Shown one piece after another: positions 18,354 through 27,897 of a stretch of 64,000 nt of DNA (its first letter is position 1; every line of letters begins with the position of its first letter). The stretch is from Aliidiomarina halalkaliphila (GTDB lineage: Bacteria > Pseudomonadota > Gammaproteobacteria > Enterobacterales > Alteromonadaceae). The stretch covers positions 372,001-436,000 of the forward strand of contig NZ_VJWL01000002.1 in assembly GCF_007096385.1 (NCBI RefSeq), in the 5' to 3' direction. The translations under genes and the position numbers were made by a program. Below the pieces are notes generated by a model that saw only the letters and a list, made by a program, of their open reading frames with translations, had not been told where the DNA came from and searched no databases.

Positions 18354-18509
18354 ATGCGTGATAAAATTCGTCTGGTTTCTTCTGCTGGTACTGGATTCTT
18401 CTACACCACAGATAAGAACAAGCGCAACATGCCGGAAAAATTTGAAATCAAGAAATTTGATCCAGTAGTTCGCAAGCACGTGATGTTCAAAGAAGCGAAA
18501 ATCAAATAA
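18354..18509 (+). CDS. rpmG: 50S ribosomal protein L33
   Basis: 51 residues: [17 protein letters not shown] at the N-terminus, then [17 protein letters not shown], matching bacterial L33. This is the version without the zinc-binding cysteine pairs (no Cys at all). AAGGA lies eight bases before the ATG. It shares the transcript of rpmB and ends before an intrinsic terminator. Confidence 0.97.
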   Translation: MRDKIRLVSSAGTGFFYTTDKNKRNMPEKFEIKKFDPVVRKHVMFKEAKIK

Positions 18510-18533
18510 TTTGATTCTCCACGTGTGAAGATC

Positions 18534-18568
18534 GAAAAAACCCGCTGCTTCCAAGCTGCGGGTTTTTT
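18534..18568 (+). terminator. Intrinsic terminator of rpmB-rpmG
   Basis: A-run, CCCGC-T-GC stem arm, loop TTCCAA, complementary arm GC-T-GCGGG, then six T. A single T-T mismatch interrupts the stem. It lies 25 bases past the rpmG stop. Confidence 0.9.
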
Positions 18569-18620
18569 GTATGTTCTGGATAGTTCCTTAAGTGTCGCGT
18601 AAGCGCAAAAGCAGGCTCTG

Positions 18621-19856
18621 TTGTCCGTGTCCCCGTCAGCATTCGACTCTGAAAACTTAGAAGCCACCCTGTTGGCCTATGGTCGCGTACTCATGCGCTA
18701 TCGTAACCTATGGGATATTACGCCCTTTCTAGCGGTTGGCTGGGAATCCGGCATACCTGAGCTGGAAAACACCATGGCATCGCTTACAGAGGGGGATATC
18801 GCCCATTTCGAGCGCAACCCGGAGGCACTTTATCAAGCCATAGCCGGATTCTTTCCCGAACTTAGTGAACTGCCAACCCCGCAGTTATCCGCATCCACAG
18901 GCGCTGATATTCCGTTCTGGTTGCACACGGGCATTGGCGGACGCAAACTCACTCAAATTCAACGCTTTGTGGCCGCGTTACCAAACAGGCCTGTGGCAAA
19001 GACGGGGTCTACCCATCAACAAGAATCCGTACTCGAATGGTGTTCTGGTAAAGGCTACTTGGGGCGCATTGTGGCGTTCTCTCGCAAGGCGTCGGTGGTC
19101 AGTGTTGAGCTGGCAGATTCTCATTGCATTCAGGGTGCCGCAGCCGCCGCGAAATTTGCACTGCCGCAGGAGTTTATCCGTGCCAATGTATTAACGGAGA
19201 GCGAACGAATCCCTTTTGCTGATGTACACCGCGCTGTTGCATTACACGCGTGTGGCGGTCTACACACAACACTGATGACAACGTCTATTGCTTGTCAGCT
19301 TGAGGCGCTACATATTGCTCCTTGCTGCTACCATTTGCATGGTGAAGGTGAGTATCAGCCTATGTCCCGTTATGCGCAAACGCATGATCTGGGCTTAAGC
19401 CGTGATGCGTTAAAGTTCTGTGTACAAGGATTGGTGACCGGCGGCGATCGTATTGCCCGCCTGCGCGAACAAGAACTCATCTGGCGCTTGGCCTATGAAG
19501 CGTGGCGGCAGTCTGTCACTGGTGATGCCAGTTATCGATCGTTACCCTCTGCCCCGAAATCTGTGTTTCAGGGGGAGTTTCACGTATTTGCAGTATGGGC
19601 GGCTAAGAAGCACCATCTGTCTGTGCCCGATTGCATTCAGTGGTCGCCCTTTCTCATTGAAGGACAAGCTCGCGCCCTTGCAGTGCGTCGTATTGAATTG
19701 ATGCGCCATGTGTTTCGTCGTGTTCTGGAACTTTGGCTGGTGCTGGATCGCGCTCTCTATTTGCATGAACATGGGTACCATGTGCGTGTAGAGGAATTTT
19801 GCGACTACCAGGTAACGCCCCGCAACTTAATGATTCACGCCCAGCGAAAGAATTAG
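18621..19856 (+). CDS. Orphan SAM-dependent methyltransferase (Methyltransf_32-like)
   Basis: 411 residues. A central Rossmann methyltransferase core shows motif I EWCSGKGYLGR (139-149), VALHACGG (206-213) and APCCYH (233-238). These resemble the PF13679 group, which contains methyltransferases related to tRNA-modifying Trm13 and to METTL25. The substrate is unknown. The start is a TTG at 18621 (GCAGG a few bases upstream) or a GTG at 18627; no suitable ATG exists. It sits alone between the L33 terminator and the DUF418 gene. Confidence 0.75.
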   Translation: MSVSPSAFDSENLEATLLAYGRVLMRYRNLWDITPFLAVGWESGIPELENTMASLTEGDIAHFERNPEALYQAIAGFFPELSELPTPQLSASTGADIPFWLHTGIGGRKLTQIQRFVAALPNRPVAKTGSTHQQESVLEWCSGKGYLGRIVAFSRKASVVSVELADSHCIQGAAAAAKFALPQEFIRANVLTESERIPFADVHRAVALHACGGLHTTLMTTSIACQLEALHIAPCCYHLHGEGEYQPMSRYAQTHDLGLSRDALKFCVQGLVTGGDRIARLREQELIWRLAYEAWRQSVTGDASYRSLPSAPKSVFQGEFHVFAVWAAKKHHLSVPDCIQWSPFLIEGQARALAVRRIELMRHVFRRVLELWLVLDRALYLHEHGYHVRVEEFCDYQVTPRNLMIHAQRKN

Positions 19857-19940
19857 CCGCTTTTTTTCTATCCATTCTGGCGAACTTCATTTTCCAGTTT
19901 ATACTCTTGAGGGTGCGAGATACCCATAGAGATAATAACA

Positions 19941-21191
19941 ATGACTACTTCAAGCATGACTTCTACGGCGACGCCAGTGCAATCCGCAGAGCGGATGCAT
20001 GTTCTTGATATTCTTCGCGGATTTGCTTTGTTCGGTATTCTGATGATGAATATCGAATACTTTCAGCGACCCATGCAAGCGATCATGTTGGGCTTTGATC
20101 AATCGCAAGTCGGTATCGACTACGCGGTGGGTTGGTTTGTGTACGTGTTTATCCAAGGTAAATTCTATACCCTATTTTCACTTCTTTTTGGTATCGGGTT
20201 TGTTATTTTTCTCGACCGTGCTCGGGAAAAGGTGGCTAAACCGCGACTCTTGTTTTTGCGTCGCATCCTGATCTTAGCCGCTATCGGTGCATTACACGCA
20301 TTCTTGATTTGGGCTGGGGATATTCTCTTACTCTACGCTTTTGTTGGCTTGTTTTTGATGTTGCTATTTCATAACACCCCGGTGTCGCGTTTGTGGAAAT
20401 GGGGCCTGGTGCTACTTATCTTCCCACTCTTACTATTTCTGCTTGGAGCATGGGGAATCGCCATGGGTATGCAGGCGGATCCAGACACCATGATCAACGC
20501 CTTTAGCGCCCAGCAATCCGCGCTATTGAGCGACATGGAGAGGGCTGATTATATATATTCTCAGGGTAACTTTTGGGAAGTGGTGCAATGGCGCATGTAT
20601 GAAATGGGACAATTATATTTAGGCGCGGGGTTCCTATTTTTTATTCCCTCGATTTTGGCCCTGTTCTTGTTTGGTGCTGCCGCCGCACGTGCAGGCTTAT
20701 TTCGAGATATCGCGGCAAATATTCGGTACTTTAAACGCTTCGCTGTGCTGGGTTATGGTCTTGGCGTACCGGCAGCGCTGCTGTTTGGTCAGTTCTCAAT
20801 GAATTTGGACATGCTGATGCCAACCTATCAGGGGGCGTTGGCCTTAACCCTGCAAACGGTTGCGAATATTACGCTTTGTTTTGCCTATATCAGTACCTTG
20901 GTGCTGTTGATGCATTACGGAAAACGTTGGGTACAGGTATTTGCTCCTGCTGGTCGCATGGCGCTCACCAACTATTTGCTGCAATCCTTGGTATTTACGC
21001 TGATTTTCTACGGTTATGGTTTGGGCTTATATGGAGAGGTAGGTCGTGCCACAGCAACCCTCATGGCTATCGCTTTGTATGTGGGTCAATTGACCGCTAG
21101 TGCGTGGTGGTTGCAGCGGTATCAATATGGGCCTATGGAATGGTTGTGGCGCAGCTTAACTTACGGACGCCGACAAGCCTTTAAGCTTTAG
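19941..21191 (+). CDS. DUF418 family multi-pass membrane protein (YeiB-like)
   Basis: 416 residues with roughly nine to ten hydrophobic segments. The N-terminal motif RMHVLDILRGFALFGILMMN is typical of the DUF418/YeiB group, distantly related to membrane acyltransferases, and the C-terminal DUF418 segment includes GRMALTNYLLQS and YGPMEWLWR. Transport or acyl transfer has been suggested for the family; nothing here decides. It converges with the oxygenase gene and the stop codons overlap by four bases. Confidence 0.85.
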   Translation: MTTSSMTSTATPVQSAERMHVLDILRGFALFGILMMNIEYFQRPMQAIMLGFDQSQVGIDYAVGWFVYVFIQGKFYTLFSLLFGIGFVIFLDRAREKVAKPRLLFLRRILILAAIGALHAFLIWAGDILLLYAFVGLFLMLLFHNTPVSRLWKWGLVLLIFPLLLFLLGAWGIAMGMQADPDTMINAFSAQQSALLSDMERADYIYSQGNFWEVVQWRMYEMGQLYLGAGFLFFIPSILALFLFGAAAARAGLFRDIAANIRYFKRFAVLGYGLGVPAALLFGQFSMNLDMLMPTYQGALALTLQTVANITLCFAYISTLVLLMHYGKRWVQVFAPAGRMALTNYLLQSLVFTLIFYGYGLGLYGEVGRATATLMAIALYVGQLTASAWWLQRYQYGPMEWLWRSLTYGRRQAFKL

Positions 21192-21895
21192 GCGGGCGGA
21201 TCAATGCGCTGAGCGCTCGACGTATTATGACGGAACCATCCGGTAATACTAAAGCGCTCTTTGTGCGCCAATTGTACTTCGTGTACAAAGGTATCACTGA
21301 GGAAAATCACGAAGGTATTCTGTTGCGGAAGCACGGTTTTTAACACCTCGCCTTTCTCGCCATACATTACCAACGCGCCACCATCCTGTGCCCGCCAGTC
21401 TGGGTTTAAATAATACACCGTAGTAAGCACGCGATTTGAGCGGCCTTTAAAGGCATCGAGGTGCTTTTTGTAGAAGCTGCCGGGTTGATAGCGCGCTAAG
21501 TGACACTCGTAATCAAACAAGCCCATAAAAAAAGAACGATTCAGGTGAATCCGCAGTTGCTCCATGGTGTCGAGATACGCGCGCTCTACGGCATGCTCTG
21601 GCTGTAACCAGCGAATCTGATCACTACGTACTCGGGTATTCACCGTATGTAATTGCTCGCGGCCAATACCGGCAAAGTTCCAATCGGGTTCACCGAGTTG
21701 GCGGGCATAGGTATAGAGCGCTTCGGCTTCACTCGGGGGAAGGAAGTCTGGAATAATCAGGTAGCCCTTGTCGGCTAAGTTACTGAAATCATAAACCGCA
21801 GGATCGAATGTGAGACGTCCATCGGTGGCCGCTAGAAACTCACGGGTGAGGGATGGATCGTCTGCTTGCGTGATGACAGGGATCACTTCATTCAC
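21188..21895 (-). CDS. 2-oxoglutarate/Fe(II)-dependent dioxygenase (prolyl 4-hydroxylase-like)
   Basis: 235 residues from GTG 21895. The Fe(II) ligands are HLD (about residues 145 and 147 of this start) and the distal His in FVHEV; the 2-oxoglutarate-binding Arg lies nine residues after it (KERFSITGWF). The surrounding GSFYKKHLDAF and RVLTTVYYLNP are typical of P4H-like oxygenases; the substrate is unknown. The GTG has TAGGAG eight bases upstream and was preferred over an ATG at 21937, which has only a poorly spaced AGGA. The gene diverges from mutM and overlaps the stop of the DUF418 gene. Confidence 0.8.
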   Translation of the reverse strand: MNEVIPVITQADDPSLTREFLAATDGRLTFDPAVYDFSNLADKGYLIIPDFLPPSEAEALYTYARQLGEPDWNFAGIGREQLHTVNTRVRSDQIRWLQPEHAVERAYLDTMEQLRIHLNRSFFMGLFDYECHLARYQPGSFYKKHLDAFKGRSNRVLTTVYYLNPDWRAQDGGALVMYGEKGEVLKTVLPQQNTFVIFLSDTFVHEVQLAHKERFSITGWFRHNTSSAQRIDPPA

Positions 21896-21990
21896 AGCGC
21901 TAGCTCCTACAGGTAACGAGGTGCATAATATAGTCATCTATCCTGTTTCAGGGTATACAAAAAATACACGATTAATCAAATGGATACATA

Positions 21991-22800
21991 ATGCCTGAAT
22001 TGCCTGAAGTAGAAGTGAGTCGATTAGGGATTAGCCCTCATGTGGAAAGCCAACGGGTGCGCGCTGTACGAGTATGGCAACCGAGGTTGCGTTGGCCTAT
22101 TCCCGATGCGGTGCATCTATTGCAAGGAGAGCCCATTATTCAAGTGCGGCGGCGGGCAAAATACCTTCTCCTTGATAGTACTCATGGTAGCCTCATTCTG
22201 CATTTAGGGATGTCGGGTAAGTTATGTGTTGTGCCGACACAGACGCCACGGTTAAAGCACGACCACTTTGAGCTCGAGTTAGAGACGGGCAAAAGTATGC
22301 GACTCAATGATGCGCGCCGCTTTGGTGCGGTATTGTGGCAACCGGCAAATGAAACCCATGCTTTGTTGGCAAACCTAGGCCCGGAGCCACTCACAGAAGA
22401 TTTTTCTGCCGACCACTTATTTCAGCAAAGTCGGGGTCGTTCCGCTCCCGTGAAAAGCTTTATTATGGATAACCATGTGGTGGTTGGAGTTGGGAATATT
22501 TATGCCAATGAAGCCTTGTTTGCTAGCGGTATAGACCCGAGGCGAGCGGCGGGGCGGATCAGTAAAGCACGCTTTCAACGTTTAACCCAAGAGATCAAAT
22601 CCGTATTGGCCCGGGCCATTGTGCAAGGGGGCACCACCTTGAAAGATTTTATGCAGGCCGACGGAAAACCAGGCTATTTTAGCCTTGAACTTTCGGTGTA
22701 TGGCCGTGCTGGTGAGCCATGTGTGGTATGTGAGCGCCCACTTTTGCAAAAGCGCATTGGTCAGAGAAATACCTTTTTCTGTGCCCATTGTCAGCGTTAA
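21991..22800 (+). CDS. mutM: Formamidopyrimidine-DNA glycosylase / AP lyase
   Basis: Excises 8-oxoguanine and formamidopyrimidines. 269 residues with N-terminal catalytic proline in [11 protein letters not shown], the helix-two-turn-helix region ([14 protein letters not shown]) and a C-terminal zinc finger with Cys244, Cys247, Cys264 and Cys267. Length equals E. coli MutM (269). It converges with bioH and the stops overlap by four bases. In E. coli mutM follows rpmG; here three accessory genes intervene. Confidence 0.96.
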   Translation: MPELPEVEVSRLGISPHVESQRVRAVRVWQPRLRWPIPDAVHLLQGEPIIQVRRRAKYLLLDSTHGSLILHLGMSGKLCVVPTQTPRLKHDHFELELETGKSMRLNDARRFGAVLWQPANETHALLANLGPEPLTEDFSADHLFQQSRGRSAPVKSFIMDNHVVVGVGNIYANEALFASGIDPRRAAGRISKARFQRLTQEIKSVLARAIVQGGTTLKDFMQADGKPGYFSLELSVYGRAGEPCVVCERPLLQKRIGQRNTFFCAHCQR

Positions 22801-23618
22801 TTCCGCGCATCGTTTGCGCTGATAAGCGCTTCTACAAATGCCTCTGGCTCGGTGATAAAAGGCGCGTGCGCGCTGTTTAAAAACACCTGGCTCTGATCGT
22901 TCTGGGCGCTTAAGGTGGTACTAATTGCGTCGGCAATAGTCGCAGGCACCAACGAGTCACGGCGCCCGTATAGACGAGTCATGGGCACGTCAATAGCGCA
23001 AAGCTGACTGCGTAAATCCACCTGGGCCAACCATTGCAATCCGGCTTCAAGAGCTTCTGCATGAGGCACTGGTTTACTCTTGAGTAACGTACGCATCGCT
23101 TTTATTTCAGCCCGTGCTTGCGGGCTTCCTAAGGCCTGCACTGATAAAAACCGATCAATGGTTTTGTTCAGGTCTGAGCCTAACTGCGCACGAAAATCGC
23201 GTAATACATCAGGATCGATACCCGACCACTCGCTTGTTTTGAGAAAGTGAGGTGAGCTGGCGATAGTCACTAAGCGATGCACCCGTCGCGGATGGCGCAA
23301 TGCTATCTCGGTGGCAACCAAACCACCCATTGACCAACCGGCAAGAACACAGGGGTGATCGATATGCGCAGCAATGACGTTGGCGACCCGTGCACTGGCG
23401 TGGCTGAAATCGGCGTCTGGCGCTTCCCAGCCGGAATCCCCAAATCCAGGAAGATCCATGGTCCACACCCGATAATGGCTCGTTAGGGATGGCACAATGG
23501 GGTCCCAAATGGCTTGATTGAGTCCCCACCCATGCAATAACACTAGATCACGCCCTGATTGTCGGGAATTATGTAGGTTAAGGCTTAATTCTGTGGTGGA
23601 TTTCACGTAACGGCTCAC
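22797..23618 (-). CDS. bioH: Pimeloyl-[acyl-carrier protein] methyl ester esterase BioH
   Basis: Alpha/beta hydrolase that releases pimeloyl-ACP in biotin synthesis. 273 residues (E. coli 256) with oxyanion-loop HGWG, nucleophile elbow GWSMGG (Ser96), acidic residue in YGRRDSLVP and catalytic His in SAHAPF. Start is a GTG at 23618 with no clear ribosome site; a second in-frame GTG lies four codons later. Divergent from gntX, as in E. coli. No other bio genes are in the window. Confidence 0.9.
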   Translation of the reverse strand: MSRYVKSTTELSLNLHNSRQSGRDLVLLHGWGLNQAIWDPIVPSLTSHYRVWTMDLPGFGDSGWEAPDADFSHASARVANVIAAHIDHPCVLAGWSMGGLVATEIALRHPRRVHRLVTIASSPHFLKTSEWSGIDPDVLRDFRAQLGSDLNKTIDRFLSVQALGSPQARAEIKAMRTLLKSKPVPHAEALEAGLQWLAQVDLRSQLCAIDVPMTRLYGRRDSLVPATIADAISTTLSAQNDQSQVFLNSAHAPFITEPEAFVEALISANDARN

Positions 23619-23661
23619 TTGTTGGCTAGGCTAGGGTGATAGTAATCACGAAGGATGACGA

Positions 23662-24348
23662 ATGCAGGGCATAATAACGGGTTGGCGGGCGTTGCGCAAA
23701 GTAGGTGCCTGTTGGCTATGTCGCCAATATCAGGAGTTGGATCACGGTTTGTGTTCCGTCTGCTTAGAGGATTTACCGCGCTTGCCGCCACGCAATTGCC
23801 AGCCTGCTATTGCGACATCTGAAGCGGCTCAAGCATGCCGCATGTGGATTGCGGCATTGTCCTATGAAGCACCGGTGGACCGTTGGTTTCAGGCCTATAA
23901 ATACGGCCATCAACCGCTCTTGGCGAACGCTTTCGGGCAGTTACTTGCGGCGCAGGTGATTGCTACTTACCGGGCACAAAAGATCTATCTCCCTGAAGCC
24001 ATTGTTCCGGTGCCGTTGAGTACTGCACGCTGGTTTAAACGTGGCTACAATCAAGCGCAATTGCTTGCGCAAGCCGTTGGGGAACTGTTGGATATTCCAG
24101 TGCTTTTCCCATTGCGGCGACGCTATACCCGAGAGAGTACGCGCCTGCATGCCAAAGACCGCGTGCGTAATTTATGTCAGGCGTTTTATTGCAAGGAGCC
24201 CTTAGCCGTGCAACGGGTAGCGCTGATCGATGATGTCATTACCTCAGGTGCAACCATGAATGCCGCTGCCCGTGCATTGACCACAGAAGGTCGGGTATTG
24301 ATCGATGGCTGGGCGTTTGCATACACGCCGACAATAGATAAAAAATAA
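23662..24348 (+). CDS. gntX: ComF/GntX family phosphoribosyltransferase-like protein
   Basis: 228 residues. An N-terminal zinc-ribbon-like CWLC...CSVC pair precedes a type I phosphoribosyltransferase domain whose PRPP loop is VALIDDVITSGATM. The segment KRGYNQAQLLAQAV is typical of ComF proteins. GntX is needed for DNA uptake as nutrient in E. coli, while ComF supports transformation in naturally competent bacteria; which applies here is unknown. The bioH-gntX-nfuA order is conserved except for an inserted peptidase gene. Confidence 0.9.
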   Translation: MQGIITGWRALRKVGACWLCRQYQELDHGLCSVCLEDLPRLPPRNCQPAIATSEAAQACRMWIAALSYEAPVDRWFQAYKYGHQPLLANAFGQLLAAQVIATYRAQKIYLPEAIVPVPLSTARWFKRGYNQAQLLAQAVGELLDIPVLFPLRRRYTRESTRLHAKDRVRNLCQAFYCKEPLAVQRVALIDDVITSGATMNAAARALTTEGRVLIDGWAFAYTPTIDKK

Positions 24349-24371
24349 CCCCGTCTAGACGGGGTTATTTT
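24342..24371. terminator. Bidirectional terminator, 30-bp perfect palindrome
   Basis: Perfect palindrome centred between 24356 and 24357, with arms AAAATAACCCCGTC and complement around a TA-centred core. Both strands end in a T-run, and the gntX stop codon lies inside the left arm. It serves convergent gntX and the M14 peptidase gene. Confidence 0.93.
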
Positions 24372-24394
24372 CAATGGTGCATGAAGATTGCGGA

Positions 24395-27049
24395 TTAGTG
24401 GGCGTGTTCGTGCGCGTCTTCTTCCACAGCCTCTTCGTCTTCGTCAGCACCGGTGCCTAAGGCATATTGTGACCAATAAAGCGCATTGGCCATCAGTTTT
24501 GTGGTGCCCCAGAAATAGCCTCGGAAATTCACGTTATCAGAAAAGCCGATTACACGACCGGAACCTAAGCGGTGCGCTACAACCGTTGATTTGCCGCCCA
24601 ATACTTCGCGGTTACCGGTTGAGGTAAAGCCTGCTAATACAGGGTTCTCCACATAGCGCGCCACATCCACGAACGGTGCTTTATTGGTTTCAAAGGCCAT
24701 GGTGCTGTTCTTAAATATCGGCAACTCAGCACGAGGGAAGCCCACCGTAAGTGGATGACTTAAATCAAGACGCGTATTAAAAATAGCGCCTGCAATACGT
24801 TGTTGCGCAAAGAAGTCACTGCGATCACCATAACTGAGGCCTTCGCTCGGGAATTTCTCGCGGAAGGTCTCTTGGCTCACCATGGATGCTGATAACAGGT
24901 TGTTTTCTGTCATCCAGCGGGCACCGCCTTTCTGGCCAATTAACACACCACCAGAACGCACCCATTGCTGCAAGCGACCACGGAAGCGATCACTGAAGGT
25001 ACGGTAATGGCCATCCACCAGAATAATATGGGTATAGCGGTCAATATCGGCACGGTCCAGGCGCTGCGTTTCGATCATGGTGACTGGGAGGTTGAGATCA
25101 CGATCCAAGTAATACCATGCTTCACCCGCTTCTTGCAGGTTGGTACCGAAACCAATCACCAACAAGACGTTGGGGAGCTGGGCCGGGTCGATGCTGCGGC
25201 TACCGATATCCATGCCCACACTCGGCGTTAAACCGCGGGCAATGGTATGCACAGGTACCCGGTTGGCATCAGCCAGTTCTTTTAGTAGATCTTGCACTTC
25301 ATTCCAAGGGCGTTGTTGGTAGGCCCGTGTGACAAGCACCGTGCCCCGCGGGAAGCGCTGCTCACCATTCGGTGTACTGATGGTCATGTCATCCGCAGCC
25401 AAACGGGCGTGCACGTCATTGCGCAGCAAGTGAGTTAACACGCGTGGAGCAAAGTGCGGTTCCCAACTGAACGCATAACCAACACGGGTATCACCAAGCT
25501 CATTGGGTGTGAAGGTATCAGGCTCAGACCAGGCTTCGCTGCTTACGCGGAAGCGACGATTCTGGCGCAGTTCACTGAACTCCACATTAAAGGCCATGGG
25601 TAATGTCCACGCAGAGACATCGTAGAAGGTGTTATCTGGGAAATCCTGACGTGTGGTAAATGCACCCTTCAGTAAACGGTAGTTTCGTTGACGAATCGGC
25701 ACCCAGTATGCTTCACCGGGACGATAGGTGACATTACTGACGGTAAACTCTTCGCTGACCGGATAGGCTTTAATGCTATGTGCCGCAAGAATACGCAGGA
25801 GTTCATGCATGCGGCCTTCGTCGGCTTCTTTTAGCATGTATCCGTCAAAGCTTTCGCGACCAGCGAGTTCCATATTTTCTTTAAAGAAACGCTGTTGGAA
25901 GTCGAGTAACTTATCGCGATGGGCTACGGATCCTCGAATCGTCGATAGCGACGTCACGAATTGATTTTTAATCGTGAATGGGAAAGATACGTCACCATTA
26001 ATGGATTCTTGCAAGTGGCCTCGCGACGACGCCTGTTCGAACAAAATCGCGATAGTTCCTTGCGCATCTGGGTAGCTAGAGCCTTTGCCGTAATAGAAAT
26101 CATCAAATGACTCTTCGGTGTAATACAGGCTATGAATTTCGTCTAACGCATCCGCATGGAACTCGGCTAATTTCTCGGTCAATCTTACGTTTTCGTCTGG
26201 CGTTAACGGATTCTTCCGGCTTGGAATGCCCGGTTGGAAAAAGTAAGTGGAGTCGGTGCCCATTTCGTGGTGATCGGTTAATACATTTGGCATCCAGCGC
26301 TGGTAAGTATCAATACGCGCTTCTGATTCTGGGTGTTGCAGTAATAACCAATCACGGTTTAAATCAAACCAATAATGATTCTGGCGACCGCGCAACCAAT
26401 CTTGTTGGTGCTCAATATGCTGACGGTCATTGCTTGGTGTCATGGACTTGTATTGGTTTACCCAATTGGCAAACCGAGCGATACCGTCGGGGTTATACAT
26501 CGGATCAAGCAAAATCACCGAGTTATCGAGCCAAGCATCGATCTCCTCGCCCTGAGCCGCCGCTAGATAATAGGCAGTGATCAGCGAGGCATTCACACCA
26601 GAGGATTCATCACCATGCACACTATAGCCCAAATAAACTACGAGGGGAGCTTCGGTCGCAGTTACATTTTGCGCGGGATCGGTGACCGCAAGATGCTGCT
26701 GGCGCATCTCTTCTAAGCGACCTTGATTCTCCGGCGCACTGACCTTGAGCACCATTAATGGGCGCCGCTCGTGGGAATACCCAGTCACTTTCAATGTCAT
26801 TCGGTCGGACGCATCAGCTAGTGCTTCTAAATAACGATGCACTTGCTCTGGGCGGACATGCCATTCGCCGACCTCGAAGCCGAGGAACTCAGAGGGCTTT
26901 GGAATGGACTCATCGTAAGTGACATGATCGGGTAAATAATACTTTAAGTCGATATCACTGGCCTGAGCGGACAGACCAAAAGCCGCTACGAGAGCGACAA
27001 TGGCGCCAGTGGTTTGCCGCAAAGCGCGGCGAGATAAACGTGCAATCAT
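24395..27049 (-). CDS. Large secreted M14 family zinc carboxypeptidase
   Basis: 884 residues with a signal peptide (cleavage about AQA, residue 30). The M14 zinc site starts with HGDE (His145, Glu148); further family marks are NPDGIARF, FDLNRDW, TDHHEMG and a candidate catalytic Glu in LFEQASSRG. About 480 residues follow the peptidase domain, including a stretch around 625-745 (VLLVIGFGTN, ILVDGHYRTF) resembling a glutamine-amidotransferase-like fold. The C-terminus is acidic and then His-rich (EDAHEHAH). It is a long stand-alone gene inserted between gntX and nfuA; substrate unknown. Confidence 0.9.
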   Translation of the reverse strand: MIARLSRRALRQTTGAIVALVAAFGLSAQASDIDLKYYLPDHVTYDESIPKPSEFLGFEVGEWHVRPEQVHRYLEALADASDRMTLKVTGYSHERRPLMVLKVSAPENQGRLEEMRQQHLAVTDPAQNVTATEAPLVVYLGYSVHGDESSGVNASLITAYYLAAAQGEEIDAWLDNSVILLDPMYNPDGIARFANWVNQYKSMTPSNDRQHIEHQQDWLRGRQNHYWFDLNRDWLLLQHPESEARIDTYQRWMPNVLTDHHEMGTDSTYFFQPGIPSRKNPLTPDENVRLTEKLAEFHADALDEIHSLYYTEESFDDFYYGKGSSYPDAQGTIAILFEQASSRGHLQESINGDVSFPFTIKNQFVTSLSTIRGSVAHRDKLLDFQQRFFKENMELAGRESFDGYMLKEADEGRMHELLRILAAHSIKAYPVSEEFTVSNVTYRPGEAYWVPIRQRNYRLLKGAFTTRQDFPDNTFYDVSAWTLPMAFNVEFSELRQNRRFRVSSEAWSEPDTFTPNELGDTRVGYAFSWEPHFAPRVLTHLLRNDVHARLAADDMTISTPNGEQRFPRGTVLVTRAYQQRPWNEVQDLLKELADANRVPVHTIARGLTPSVGMDIGSRSIDPAQLPNVLLVIGFGTNLQEAGEAWYYLDRDLNLPVTMIETQRLDRADIDRYTHIILVDGHYRTFSDRFRGRLQQWVRSGGVLIGQKGGARWMTENNLLSASMVSQETFREKFPSEGLSYGDRSDFFAQQRIAGAIFNTRLDLSHPLTVGFPRAELPIFKNSTMAFETNKAPFVDVARYVENPVLAGFTSTGNREVLGGKSTVVAHRLGSGRVIGFSDNVNFRGYFWGTTKLMANALYWSQYALGTGADEDEEAVEEDAHEHAH

Positions 27050-27140
27050 TGAGTTATTCCCCTGTTATACATCGCGATCACCCTAACAGAAGGTATAAAA
27101 ACTACCAAGCGGGTTACTATGCAATGCGCTTCTGATGCGA

Positions 27141-27171
27141 TAGAATAAACCCTAGTAATTTAGTCGGGTAT
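27141..27171 (+). promoter_or_regulatory. Candidate nfuA promoter -10 with IscR type-1-like operator
   Basis: A -10-like TAGAAT lies at 27141-27146. Immediately after it, 27147-27171 fits the 25-bp IscR type 1 consensus: the right half ATTTAGTCGGGTAT matches all 14 positions and the left half AAACCCTAGTA matches about 8 of 11. IscR with its [2Fe-2S] cluster represses from such sites, and nfuA is an IscR target in E. coli. A match by eye to a remembered consensus; not tested. Confidence 0.6.
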
Positions 27172-27257
27172 ACCCGCGATGGTGATTGCATAGGGTGTCT
27201 GCGTGACATTTTGGTAAGTATGCATCCATTGAATACACAGAGGTAAGGTGTAAGGTC

Positions 27258-27836
27258 ATGATTAGTATTTCTGAATCAGCACAGGCTCATTTTCGCGAGT
27301 TATTGAGCAACCAAGATGAAGGGACCAGTATTCGCGTGTTTGTGGTTAATCCAGGGCGCCCGAATGCCGAATGTGGCGTGTCTTATTGCCCGGCTGATTC
27401 TGTGGAAGACAACGATATTCGTTTACCGTTCGAAGGCTTTGATGCAGTTGTCGATGAAGAAAGCGCACCTTTTCTTGAGGCAGCAGAAATTGACTTTGTG
27501 CAGCAAGAGCTAGGTTCGCAATTAACCCTTAAAGCACCGAACGCCAAAGCCAAAAAAGTAGATGATGATGCGCCGTTAATTGAGCGTGTAGACTATGTCA
27601 TTCAAAACCAAATCAATCCGCAGTTGGCAAGCCATGGTGGTCAGGTGATGATTTCTGAAATCACCAAAGACGGCGTTGCTATTTTGCAATTTGGTGGCGG
27701 CTGTAATGGCTGTTCCATGGTGGATGTGACACTAAAAGATGGAATTGAAAAGCAACTACTCGACTTGTTCCCCAACGAACTCTCGGGTGTTCGCGACATT
27801 ACCGAACATCAACGGGGTGAGCATTCTTACTATTAA
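27258..27836 (+). CDS. nfuA: Fe-S cluster scaffold/carrier NfuA
   Basis: 192 residues, one more than E. coli NfuA. The N-terminal half is a degenerate A-type carrier domain and the C-terminal Nfu domain holds the cluster-binding pair Cys149-N-G-Cys152 in [12 protein letters not shown]. It carries [4Fe-4S] clusters to target enzymes under stress. An IscR-like site lies 87 bases upstream and an intrinsic terminator follows. AGGTAAGG-like purine-rich sequence precedes the ATG. Confidence 0.95.
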   Translation: MISISESAQAHFRELLSNQDEGTSIRVFVVNPGRPNAECGVSYCPADSVEDNDIRLPFEGFDAVVDEESAPFLEAAEIDFVQQELGSQLTLKAPNAKAKKVDDDAPLIERVDYVIQNQINPQLASHGGQVMISEITKDGVAILQFGGGCNGCSMVDVTLKDGIEKQLLDLFPNELSGVRDITEHQRGEHSYY

Positions 27837-27866
27837 GAACCTCGTCGCGTTCGATTAAGCATCAAG

Positions 27867-27897
27867 AAGCCCGCATGCAATAAGCGGGCTTTTTTAT
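27867..27897 (+). terminator. Intrinsic terminator of nfuA
   Basis: AAGCCCGC (27867-27874), nine-base loop, GCGGGCTT (27884-27891), then a T-run. It reaches into the last codon of the convergent unknown gene ending at 27894. Confidence 0.92.

Noticed and set aside
26107-26580. 157-codon open frame on the plus strand
   Set aside because: Lies wholly inside the M14 peptidase gene in reverse; no supporting start or similarity.
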